From a virus: 35,659 nucleotides of DNA. Shown piece by piece: positions 15,293 through 22,491 of the stretch. The position numbers and the translations under genes were made by a program. Positions within the stretch are counted from its first letter, which is position 1. Each line of letters begins with the position of its first letter. The stretch lies in the IMG/VR virus record IMGVR_UViG_3300009159_005922, positions 1-35,659 of that record. One strand, 5' to 3'. Below the pieces are notes generated by a model, which worked only from the letters and a program-made list of their open reading frames with translations, had not been told where the DNA came from and ran no database searches.

Positions 15293-16525
15293 TTATTTTA
15301 TTTTTGTCATCAAATCTTTCATTCTTTTGAACTGTGGATTTTCGTAAGCTTTTGACTCAGCTAAAACCTCAGTAGAAGTAGATGTTGATGGCATGTTAGT
15401 GATTTTTTCAGCCACTGATTCAGTTACAGTTGTTTTAGTACCTAATTCAGTTTTTATTGTGTTGAATAAAGTTTTAGCTTCATTCATAGAGGAAATAGAA
15501 TCAAATCTCTTTAAAATATTCAATTTCTCTTGTTTTGTTGTAGAATGTTCAGTGAATAAACGAGTAGCGTAAGCTAAGTTTGCGTTGAATACAGCAACTT
15601 CATTAAGCTTGTCTTTGAAAAGAATTAAAGCTTTCTTGTATTCAGAATTTTGTTTCTTCAACTTTTCAACTTCTTCGTTCATTTCATGACGACCTGCTTT
15701 ATATTTTTTACCTTGGTCAGCTGGCTTTCTAACATCGTTACCCAATGTTCTTGCCGCTTCACCAACTTCAACTTCTTTAGCTTCACCTTCAGAAGCTTCT
15801 ACTTCCTTAACTTCATCTTCGTCTTCACCTAACTCAATTTCATATAAAGTTTCATCCATATCTGTTTCGTCAGAAGTTTCGTCAGTTTCAGTATCTAAAT
15901 CTGCGTCCATTTCAGAACCCATATCAGTATCTAAATCTGTGTCCATATCTGCATCAACATCAGGAGTTTCCTCACTATCAAGTTTGATGATATACTCATC
16001 TTGACCGTCAGCAAATTCAACGTTATTACCATCTTTCTTAACTACAATACCATCTTCTGGTTTCATAGCCTTGAAAACTTTAAGAACCTCATCATCTGAA
16101 GCTCCTGTCATGTCCATAACGTCTTCGTCATCCATACCTTCTTCTGGAGATGGTTCAGTACCTAAATCATCCATAGATGTGTCGGTATCGTCACCAGCTT
16201 CAGAATCTAAGTCATCGATTCCTTTACTTGGTTCATTATCGAGGTCTGTGTCATCATCTTCAACATCAGTGTCAGCATCTTCACCATCGGTGTCAGCTTC
16301 ATCATCTGTTGTTACATCATCTTCCTCTTCGTCAGGTTTAGTTTCGTCTTCAGGTTGTTCACCCATTGGATCTAACTTCTCCTCTTCTTCTAACGATTCT
16401 TTAAGCAAGTCGCTTAGTTCTTGTTTCATTGTTGAAGCAAGTATACCTTTTGCATTTTGCTTAACAGCTTCTTCAAGGTTTTGCACTTGAAGTAACGCTT
16501 GTTCTAAAATAGATTTTTCGCTCAT
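15293..16525 (-). CDS. gp22: prohead core scaffold, T4 gp22-like
   Basis: A 410-residue, very acidic protein with a central Asp/Glu/Thr-rich low-complexity region (about 50-240), flanked by an N-terminal helix and a C-terminal coiled-coil. The C-terminal part (VEKLKKQNSEYKKALILFKDKLNEVAVFNANLAYATRLF, then KLNILKRFDSISSMNEAKTLFNTIK) is the recognisable gp22-family segment. Position between the protease and capsid genes is the T4 order 21-22-23. It is expected to form the temporary internal core and to be degraded by gp21. Many Glu-containing sites fit that. The protein is longer than T4 gp22 (269) because of the acidic insert. Confidence 0.85.
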   Translation of the reverse strand: MSEKSILEQALLQVQNLEEAVKQNAKGILASTMKQELSDLLKESLEEEEKLDPMGEQPEDETKPDEEEDDVTTDDEADTDGEDADTDVEDDDTDLDNEPSKGIDDLDSEAGDDTDTSMDDLGTEPSPEEGMDDEDVMDMTGASDDEVLKVFKAMKPEDGIVVKKDGNNVEFADGQDEYIIKLDSEETPDVDADMDTDLDTDMGSEMDADLDTETDETSDETDMDETLYEIELGEDEDEVKEVEASEGEAKEVEVGEAARTLGNDVRKPADQGKKYKAGRHEMNEEVEKLKKQNSEYKKALILFKDKLNEVAVFNANLAYATRLFTEHSTTKQEKLNILKRFDSISSMNEAKTLFNTIKTELGTKTTVTESVAEKITNMPSTSTSTEVLAESKAYENPQFKRMKDLMTKIK

Positions 16526-16551
16526 TTGTAAAATTTGTTGTTTTATTACCT

Positions 16552-16560
16552 TATAAATAC
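16552..16560 (-). promoter_or_regulatory. GTATTTATA element upstream of scaffold gene
   Basis: Read on the minus strand this is GTATTTATA followed by A, 26 bases upstream of the scaffold ATG. It is one of five identical nonamers placed upstream of minus-strand head genes. Confidence 0.45.
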
Positions 16561-16613
16561 TTGGAAATTTGGAAAAATTGACTATTTCAATATTCCCACC
16601 CCTAATAAATTAA

Positions 16614-17297
16614 TTATTTAGATAGAAATGTATCTAATCTACCCATTAGTTTTTTCATTCTGTCCTCAACTACGGGTTTTTCAATTGTAGATTCTTGATA
16701 TTGGTCTCTTTCAGATGGGTCACTAAAAACATATGCACCAGGTGTAGATGGAGATGAAACTAAATCAAAACAAACTAATTCAAAGTCGTCTTGTACAATG
16801 TTCTCACCTTTAACTTGTTTAAGTGAACCTACTCCACGTGAAGAGATACCCAAAGTTGCTCCGTTCATTAATAACATAGCCGCTTGGTCTCCTTTGGTAG
16901 AAACAATACCCATCTTCTTCCAACCTGGCGAAGTGAATAGTTTTATCTTACCCATAAGGATTTTACCATCCCACCATGTTTCTAGAATTGAATGTGAAAT
17001 TCTATCTAAATCGATAAGTGAAGATGTTGGGTGATTTAATTCATTTAAAGCTCCACCCTTCTTAATAATTGTTTGGTATTTTTCGTTTTCTCTCTTAAGT
17101 AACATCTCAGGATAAATCCTTCCGTTCTTATTCGGAGTGTCGTATTTTTGTAAAACAGCATAAAGAATCATGTCCTGTGAAAAGTCCATGTTCTTCATTT
17201 CTGAAATTATTTTTTTATTCTCTTCTGGAGATACGTGACCAGCATCATACTCAATTAATAATCCTCTGCCGGTTTCTTTTGGTCCTAATACCTTCAT
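16614..17297 (-). CDS. gp21: prohead maturation protease, T4 gp21-like
   Basis: A 227-residue serine protease of the herpesvirus-assemblin-like prohead protease clan. It cleaves the scaffold, capsid precursor and internal proteins during head maturation. The catalytic elements are visible: His89 in ELNHPTSSLID (85-95), Ser152 or Ser153 in GISSRGVGS (150-158), and a later acidic residue in FDLVSSPS (177-184). The length is close to T4 gp21 (212). It lies between portal and scaffold as in T4. Its own 'IISE' (30-33) may be an autoprocessing site. A GTATTTATA element is 16 bases upstream of the start. Confidence 0.93.
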   Translation of the reverse strand: MKVLGPKETGRGLLIEYDAGHVSPEENKKIISEMKNMDFSQDMILYAVLQKYDTPNKNGRIYPEMLLKRENEKYQTIIKKGGALNELNHPTSSLIDLDRISHSILETWWDGKILMGKIKLFTSPGWKKMGIVSTKGDQAAMLLMNGATLGISSRGVGSLKQVKGENIVQDDFELVCFDLVSSPSTPGAYVFSDPSERDQYQESTIEKPVVEDRMKKLMGRLDTFLSK

Positions 17298-17313
17298 TTA
17301 TAGTTTTTATTAC

Positions 17314-17322
17314 TATAAATAC
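17314..17322 (-). promoter_or_regulatory. GTATTTATA element upstream of prohead protease
   Basis: On the minus strand this reads GTATTTATAG, 16 bases upstream of the protease ATG. It is a candidate late-promoter element. Confidence 0.45.
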
Positions 17323-17335
17323 ATCAATATCTAAC

Positions 17336-17761
17336 TTATTTCTTTGTTTTGTAAAAATTGAATAGTTTTTTATCAGATAACCCTTCATCTATGATATGTT
17401 CGAATAAATCATTAATGATTATTTTAACATCTTTTGATTTAATGTCGAATTGATTGTTAACATATAATGTTACCTCCAAATTCATAAAGGACCTCTTTTC
17501 TAACTTAATCCCTTTAGTTCTAACATCTAAATCTACAATAGATTGGTCTTTAAAATACGGACTTTTTAAGTTGTAAATTATTTCTTTAATCTTTCTTCTT
17601 GATTTTCCAATCAAATGGTTGAAGTCGTCCGTTTCGTTTTCGGGTTGTAACCACGAATTTAATTTAAGATATATGGTTTTCAGATTTTTAAAATCTACGG
17701 TACCATAACCGATTTTTACTTCATTGTACGTTCCCAATGGAATATACTTACCAATTTTCAT
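17336..17761 (-). CDS. hypothetical protein in the gp67/gp68 position
   Basis: A 141-residue protein with a beta-rich N-terminus (GKYIPLGTYNEVKIGYGTVDF), a basic helix (LIGKSRRKIKEII), and a C-terminal helical end rich in Lys. I do not recognise a family by motif. It lies between the portal-side gene and the protease, where T4 has the core proteins gp67 and gp68. A head-core or vertex role is therefore possible but inferred only from synteny. It is separated from the next gene on this strand by the divergent bS21 gene. Confidence 0.6.
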   Translation of the reverse strand: MKIGKYIPLGTYNEVKIGYGTVDFKNLKTIYLKLNSWLQPENETDDFNHLIGKSRRKIKEIIYNLKSPYFKDQSIVDLDVRTKGIKLEKRSFMNLEVTLYVNNQFDIKSKDVKIIINDLFEHIIDEGLSDKKLFNFYKTKK

Positions 17762-17815
17762 TATAATTTCATATTATTTTTATTTTATGGTGTTTTATAA
17801 AAAATAAATAAAATA

Positions 17816-17848
17816 TTTGATTATTCCAAAAATACTTTCATATATTTG
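17816..17848 (+). promoter_or_regulatory. Bacteroidota-type promoter for the phage bS21 gene
   Basis: TTTG at 17816-17819 and TATATTTG at 17841-17848 are separated by 21 bases, an exact fit to the Bacteroidota housekeeping consensus (TTTG / TAnnTTTG). The expected start of transcription is around 17855, giving a very short leader before the ATG at 17867. A TATTTATA octamer overlaps this leader at 17858-17865. Confidence 0.6.
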
Positions 17849-17857
17849 TAATATATT

Positions 17858-17865
17858 TATTTATA
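17858..17865 (+). promoter_or_regulatory. TATTTATA element just before bS21
   Basis: An exact octamer ending 1 base before the bS21 ATG. It is too close to act as a normal -10 element unless the mRNA starts inside the gene, so it may be chance in a very AT-rich leader. Confidence 0.2.
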
Positions 17866-17866
17866 T

Positions 17867-18058
17867 ATGATTATAATTGATTTACAAAAAGAGAAAAGTA
17901 TTGAGACTGCGTTAAGAACTTATAAACAAAAAGTTCAGAAAACAAAACAAGTTCAAAAATTAAGGGAGAGACAACAGTTTGTTAAACCTTCTGTTAAGAA
18001 AAGAACTGAAAAATTGAAAGCGGTATATCTACAACAAAAAAGAAATGGACTTAGTTAA
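17867..18058 (+). CDS. rpsU: ribosomal protein bS21 homologue
   Basis: The 63-residue product matches bS21 over its length. The N-terminal strand is IIIDLQKEKSIETALRTYK, followed by KVQKTKQVQKLRERQQFVKPSVKKRTEK, with the family pattern L-R-x-R-x-x-[FY]-x-K-P-S-x-[KR]-[KR] intact, and then a basic C-terminal helix. bS21 binds the 30S platform near the 3' end of 16S rRNA, and in Bacteroidota it takes part in hiding the anti-Shine-Dalgarno. Phage-encoded bS21 is known from marine phages. It is the only plus-strand gene inside the head cluster. It has its own host-like promoter and ends in a shared palindromic terminator. It is probably an early or independently expressed gene acting on host ribosomes. 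Confidence 0.88.
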   Translation: MIIIDLQKEKSIETALRTYKQKVQKTKQVQKLRERQQFVKPSVKKRTEKLKAVYLQQKRNGLS

Positions 18059-18069
18059 GTCCATTTTTT
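18043..18069. terminator. bidirectional palindromic terminator shared by convergent genes
   Basis: AAATGGACTT (18043-18052) pairs perfectly with AAGTCCATTT (18057-18066) around the loop AGTT. A T-run follows on the plus strand, and AAA..TTT flanks allow function on the minus strand too. The stem contains the stop codons of bS21 (18056-18058) and of the minus-strand gene (18051-18053). The two proteins therefore end in nearly the same residues, NGLS and NGLN. Confidence 0.75.
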
Positions 18070-18788
18070 AATTCTGTTAATCTGTAATAATTTAATTTGG
18101 ATGGGAACATTTCGTTAACCTCATCTTTCACTTTCTTTAATTTAGTTGATAAATCAGTTTCATTTGATTCACTTATAAGTGTAGATACTTGATTGATAAT
18201 AGATTCCTTTAATTCAGTTGTTTTAGTTAATACATCTTCATGAGATAAAGAAAGGATGTTCTTTAACTCTTCTTTTTGTTGTTCCGATAATGTATTAGAA
18301 TAAAGAACATTAAAGTTATTTGTTAAAACGGCATTTAATAAATTTTCATTTGGGATTAATGTTGAATCTTTAGATTCCTTTATTTCCTTTTTAGTTGTTA
18401 AATGTTCTACTAATTTCTTCTTTGCAATTACTTTCTTTTCAATATTAGATAATTTATCGTTTTCTATTAATACGTCTAAAGAACTATAAATTTCATTTTC
18501 ATTAATTGTCTCTACATTAATCATTTTATTTAATGATGTACAAAATGTTGTTAAATCTTCCATTTGTTGTTTTAAGATTCCAATAACCCCCTCGACATAT
18601 AATTTTGCAGTTTCTTTATCTTCAATATATTTGTTTTCAATTTCTTCATAGAACAAATACATTTCTTTAAAATCTTTGTTTTCTTTAATTGTAGTTAGTA
18701 TATCCTTTATCTCGGCTTTATTTTCATTAGCGTAAGACTCAGTTAATTTAGTTAATAATTTACTTTTTATTGTTCCGAATTTGTTCAT
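18051..18788 (-). CDS. helical hypothetical protein downstream of portal
   Basis: A 245-residue, almost entirely helical, Lys/Glu-rich protein (for example ELKESIINQVSTLISESNE and LKKVKDEVNEMF near the C-terminus). I do not recognise a family. It starts 2 bases after the portal stop, so it is made with the portal. The place corresponds to T4 genes 67/68 between 20 and 21, so it may be a prohead core component, which is inference from order and composition. Its 3' end overlaps the convergent bS21 gene by 8 bases inside a palindrome. Confidence 0.65.
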   Translation of the reverse strand: MNKFGTIKSKLLTKLTESYANENKAEIKDILTTIKENKDFKEMYLFYEEIENKYIEDKETAKLYVEGVIGILKQQMEDLTTFCTSLNKMINVETINENEIYSSLDVLIENDKLSNIEKKVIAKKKLVEHLTTKKEIKESKDSTLIPNENLLNAVLTNNFNVLYSNTLSEQQKEELKNILSLSHEDVLTKTTELKESIINQVSTLISESNETDLSTKLKKVKDEVNEMFPSKLNYYRLTELKNGLN

Positions 18789-18790
18789 TT

Positions 18791-20614
18791 TTAGTCATTT
18801 AAAATATCCTTCAATTTATTCTCTATCTCATAAATATTCTGTTGTGCGCGTTTCATATCAAATAGTGAGCTAAAATCTTCTTTCTCTTCACCTAACATAC
18901 CTAATATTTTAGATTTCTTTGATTTAGATTCACTTAACGGTGGTTCTCCTCCACCTGCTGCTGGTGGTTCAGGTGCTCCACCGCCACCCATATCCATACC
19001 ACCTCCTTCAGGATTTTCACCACCCAATGCACCGGCAGCTTCAAGTTTTTCTCTCTCTTCTTCAGGGATTCCGTATTTGGAATCAACCTCATCGAACACA
19101 CCTGATCGTTTAATAATATTCTGTGTATTAGTTAATTCAAAACCTATAGCTCTTTCTAAACGTTGTTGTTGTAAATCAAGTACGACTTCACTGTCACTAA
19201 ACCCTAAAATATTCTTCTTTGCCCATGTATGCGACACCGGCAAGATACCAACTTGTGACTGGTCGGAAGTCGCATCTTTGTAAAGTGTTACCTTTTCCTT
19301 CCACTGCTCAAGCCTTAACAAATCAGATTGTGCTGATGGGTTAGTTAATGATAAAGTAAAATTATTCAATTCATCTTCCATACCTAAAAGATATAAATGA
19401 ATTAATGCAACTTTATTTAACTCTTGTATTAATGATTTTTGTATTTTATTAATTGTTCTTGCAAAACGGATATCCATTAATGCAAGATTCTTTCCGTCAC
19501 CAACTACTTCTTCAAATCCTAAAAATGCTTTAGGAATACGAAGTGCTGCTAACATTTTCTTTTGAATATATTCAATGTCAGCAATTTCACCTAAGTTTTG
19601 TGCACCAGGTAAAGTTTCAATTGGCATTGTTTGAGATGCATCACGAACAGGAACAAAATAATCTTGGTCAACTGCCATTTGATTATATCTCATATCCACC
19701 TGACCATTACGTGGGTCGGCTATTGGACTACGTTTAAATTTATTTGCAACTTTTTGTACGTAAGATTCAATATCTTTATCGTCCATATTACCAACAAATA
19801 TTTTAAACACACGTCTTTCGGGTGCTCTTGATGTTCTATAGATTAACATTGCATCTTCTGCAAGTAAAAGTTGTTTCCAAATTCTTCTAATTTTATCTAA
19901 CATAGAAGTTCCATAAGGAAGTTTTCTATCATCACCTAATAATCTAAAGTGAGCGACTTCCCATGCTTGAAATTCCAAATCTTTATTCTTCCATTGAAAT
20001 CTTAATTCACGTGTTGGAACTTTAATATCATGAGGTCCTGCGGTTTTTGTTCCAGCACCTTCGATTCTTTCAATTTCAATATTTGGTAATTGTTGAACTC
20101 CAACAATACCTTTTTCAGGGTCAATCTTTAAATAAACAAAATCATCACCGTACTTAGACATACCACGAGCCCACATTTGTAGGTTAGTATTGATATCCAT
20201 TTTTGTGTGGAATAAATCTTGAAGTATTGATTTAATTCTATCTGATTCAGAATATATTGTAAGGATTTCACCCTTCTCTGACATTGTAGTTGATTCTTCA
20301 GCGTATATATCTAATGCTGCTGAAACTTCAGGAGTAAACTCCATAGATTCATAGTCGTAGTATGCTGCCATTCTATTCGGTTCATAATAAACCGATTGAT
20401 TATAAAGAGATTGATCTAATTTTGTCCACTTGTCAGCAATGTATTGACTCTGTTGAGCCTGTAACATTGCCTTTTCATAATCTTCTTTACTATCCGTTTT
20501 TAATAATTCATCTTTGTTGAAATTAAATGATGGTGCCTGATCAGCTTTAATTTGACCCGGAAAACCAAACATTCTTGTTAGTTTCTGAAAGACGGTAGGA
20601 TTTTGATTTGCCAT
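18791..20614 (-). CDS. gp20: portal protein, T4 gp20-like
   Basis: The 607-residue portal subunit, expected to form the dodecameric DNA-entry ring and head-assembly initiator. Family segments are visible: YYDYESMEFTPEVSAALDIYAEE near the N-terminus, the LPYGTSMLDKIRRIWKQLLLAEDAMLIYR stretch, then RAPERRVFKIFVGNM, which corresponds to the RAPERRVFYIDVG block of gp20. Next are LGEIADIEYIQKKMLAALRIPKAFLG and KNLALMDIRFARTI. The C-terminal 80 residues are an extension with Gly/Pro-rich linkers (GGGMDMGGGGAPEPPAAGGG) and a final helix. A GTATTTATA element ends 4 bases before the ATG. Confidence 0.95.
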   Translation of the reverse strand: MANQNPTVFQKLTRMFGFPGQIKADQAPSFNFNKDELLKTDSKEDYEKAMLQAQQSQYIADKWTKLDQSLYNQSVYYEPNRMAAYYDYESMEFTPEVSAALDIYAEESTTMSEKGEILTIYSESDRIKSILQDLFHTKMDINTNLQMWARGMSKYGDDFVYLKIDPEKGIVGVQQLPNIEIERIEGAGTKTAGPHDIKVPTRELRFQWKNKDLEFQAWEVAHFRLLGDDRKLPYGTSMLDKIRRIWKQLLLAEDAMLIYRTSRAPERRVFKIFVGNMDDKDIESYVQKVANKFKRSPIADPRNGQVDMRYNQMAVDQDYFVPVRDASQTMPIETLPGAQNLGEIADIEYIQKKMLAALRIPKAFLGFEEVVGDGKNLALMDIRFARTINKIQKSLIQELNKVALIHLYLLGMEDELNNFTLSLTNPSAQSDLLRLEQWKEKVTLYKDATSDQSQVGILPVSHTWAKKNILGFSDSEVVLDLQQQRLERAIGFELTNTQNIIKRSGVFDEVDSKYGIPEEEREKLEAAGALGGENPEGGGMDMGGGGAPEPPAAGGGEPPLSESKSKKSKILGMLGEEKEDFSSLFDMKRAQQNIYEIENKLKDILND

Positions 20615-20618
20615 TCTA

Positions 20619-20627
20619 TATAAATAC
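20619..20627 (-). promoter_or_regulatory. GTATTTATA element upstream of portal gene
   Basis: On the minus strand this is GTATTTATAT, only 4 bases from the portal ATG. If it is a promoter -10 element, the mRNA would be close to leaderless. Confidence 0.45.
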
Positions 20628-20668
20628 TTTTCTTTATAATATAAACTAAATATTTGGTATTTGGAATA

Positions 20669-22444
20669 TTATTTAGATTTCCCAAATAACCACATATGTT
20701 CTTTATATGCGTCTTTAGGTACGTTTGTTGGGTTGTCTTTGTGATAAATGTCGTTAGTGTCCATACCCATAGCCCCTATTTGGTCAAAAGATGAACCATA
20801 AGAATAATGAGTTTTGGCCGGTTCGTAAGTTCTTTCAGACATAACCCATGAATCTATCATTGCTTTATTTTTGGAATCATTTTTTTGTAATTGATTGAAT
20901 GAAATATCACCAGCATATAATGCCATAGACATACTCATAATTGAGTCATCGTGCATTCCTTTCATATGGTCAGGTCTTCCATTCAGATAAACAAACGTAT
21001 TGAGTTCATTTAATAATCTACTAGACCTTACTAAAAATCCTTTTCTAAGTTGTTCTTCAAAGGCCGCCACGATTTGGGTTCTTTTATTGTTAAAACTAAT
21101 TCCTGGTATTTTATCTAAAGCCTTTTTATTGTATTCCCAAATGTTCTGTGTGTTAATACCATCAATGAATAAACTTTTATAATTCATTTCTTGTAACTTT
21201 CTAGATGTTGCAACTCCCATACCACCTGTGATATCAATTACAATGAAAGCGTCATATAAAATACCCCATTTGTATGCTATATTCGCCAAATCATCTGGAG
21301 GTATTTTACCAATATATTCAACAACTTGTTCTCTATCGTCAAAATCAATAATATTAATTGATGAAAAGTCCTCACTATCCCCTCTACTAACATCCACACC
21401 CATAATGTAACGATGACCTTCAATTGGTTCTTTCCATTGCCAGAAAGTACCTTGCATGTATTTTTCTTTAGGAATACGAATCATATTTTTTGCTATGTTC
21501 TCTTGAATATCAGTAGGTATAACCCCATCACCTGAACCTAAGAAATCACATTCCAACTCCTGAGCAATTTTACGTCTATCGTATTTGAATTTTTTAGACA
21601 TTGATTCAAACCAAGATGAAAATGGTTTATAACCATCCTCAATTAGTTTATTGTACTCTTTCATATCAAAATCATGTAGAACAACTTCATCATCATTATA
21701 TTGTTCTCTATTCAACATGTAGTGACAGATGTCTTGACATTTAACCCAACGTAAATCTTTGGTGTAACGAGGGTCTTTAAACCATCTTAAATCAGTTATA
21801 TGGAAATCATTGATTCCACGTAATGCTTGGTCGTAAACACCGTAATAGATAGCATCATAACCATTTGGTGTGGAGATAAGAATAATCTTACCACCCGTTG
21901 ATAGGGATGCCATAGATGCCGCCCAAAAATCATCACCCGCTTCAATATATGCAGCCTCATCAAATACAAGTATGGTAGGTGTATAACCACGAAGGGCATC
22001 CGCCGATGTTGCAACCGCCTTAACCTCACAACCATTATTTAATCTAAATCTACTTTCTGAGTTTTTATCAGGTGAGAACCCAACATTAATCCAATCAGGC
22101 CATTGTTCTATGAAATGTCTAACCTTATTAGCCATCTCCACCGCGGTATCACGTTTGTTCGCGATAAGTAGAACCCTTTCAGGATTATCAGGTTTTGCTA
22201 ATTGTAATTTTTTTGATAACCATGCTGCAGTTACAGTTGTAACTCCAGCTTGTCTATACTTTCTTGTAATGTTTTCGTTGTAATTTTCGTAATCGTTAAT
22301 TAATTGAATTTGGTCCTCAAACAAATCCATCGGGACATACTTCTTCTGTGTATTGTCAAACGTTTGAAGGTATGTTCTAAGGGCGTATGGGGTATCTTTA
22401 ATAATCTTAGCATACTCCATTAATTGTTCTGCTCTGGTATTCAT
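20669..22444 (-). CDS. gp17: terminase large subunit, T4 gp17-like
   Basis: The 591-residue packaging motor and headful nuclease. The ATPase half shows a deviant Walker A, KYRQAGVTT (62-70), where the usual GKT lysine is Val; Walker B TILVFDEAAY (157-166); and coupling motif LISTPNG (189-195). The nuclease half has an RNase-H-like fold with acidic residues in YIMGVDVSRGDSED (346-359), FIVIDITGG (400-408) and HDDSIMSMSMAL (498-509). The length is close to T4 gp17 (610). The start is 5 bases after a GTATTTATA element, which itself follows the terminator of the upstream gene. No small terminase subunit was recognised nearby. Confidence 0.95.
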   Translation of the reverse strand: MNTRAEQLMEYAKIIKDTPYALRTYLQTFDNTQKKYVPMDLFEDQIQLINDYENYNENITRKYRQAGVTTVTAAWLSKKLQLAKPDNPERVLLIANKRDTAVEMANKVRHFIEQWPDWINVGFSPDKNSESRFRLNNGCEVKAVATSADALRGYTPTILVFDEAAYIEAGDDFWAASMASLSTGGKIILISTPNGYDAIYYGVYDQALRGINDFHITDLRWFKDPRYTKDLRWVKCQDICHYMLNREQYNDDEVVLHDFDMKEYNKLIEDGYKPFSSWFESMSKKFKYDRRKIAQELECDFLGSGDGVIPTDIQENIAKNMIRIPKEKYMQGTFWQWKEPIEGHRYIMGVDVSRGDSEDFSSINIIDFDDREQVVEYIGKIPPDDLANIAYKWGILYDAFIVIDITGGMGVATSRKLQEMNYKSLFIDGINTQNIWEYNKKALDKIPGISFNNKRTQIVAAFEEQLRKGFLVRSSRLLNELNTFVYLNGRPDHMKGMHDDSIMSMSMALYAGDISFNQLQKNDSKNKAMIDSWVMSERTYEPAKTHYSYGSSFDQIGAMGMDTNDIYHKDNPTNVPKDAYKEHMWLFGKSK

Positions 22445-22449
22445 ATATG

Positions 22450-22458
22450 TATAAATAC
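22450..22458 (-). promoter_or_regulatory. GTATTTATA element upstream of terminase
   Basis: On the minus strand this reads GTATTTATAC, between the U-tract of the 22463-22488 terminator and the terminase ATG (5 bases away). The terminator-promoter-start arrangement supports a new transcription unit. Confidence 0.5.
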
Positions 22459-22462
22459 AAAA

Positions 22463-22488
22463 AAAGGTGGTTATTGTAAACCACCTTT
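22463..22488 (-). terminator. intrinsic terminator between 465-aa gene and terminase
   Basis: AAAGGTGGTT (22463-22472) and AACCACCTTT (22479-22488) form a perfect 10-bp stem with a 6-base loop. On the minus strand it is followed by a run of seven T. It lies 3 bases after the stop of the 465-residue gene. Confidence 0.8.
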
Positions 22489-22491
22489 GTA

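Noticed and set aside
16071-16490. Serine-rich 139-residue plus-strand ORF opposite the scaffold gene
   Set aside because: It is the antisense shadow of the Asp/Glu codon-rich scaffold region; no promoter or conserved feature.
20640-20668. AATATT-containing repeat between portal and terminase genes
   Set aside because: Short AT palindromes are expected by chance at this base composition; no T-run or other support for a terminator or operator.
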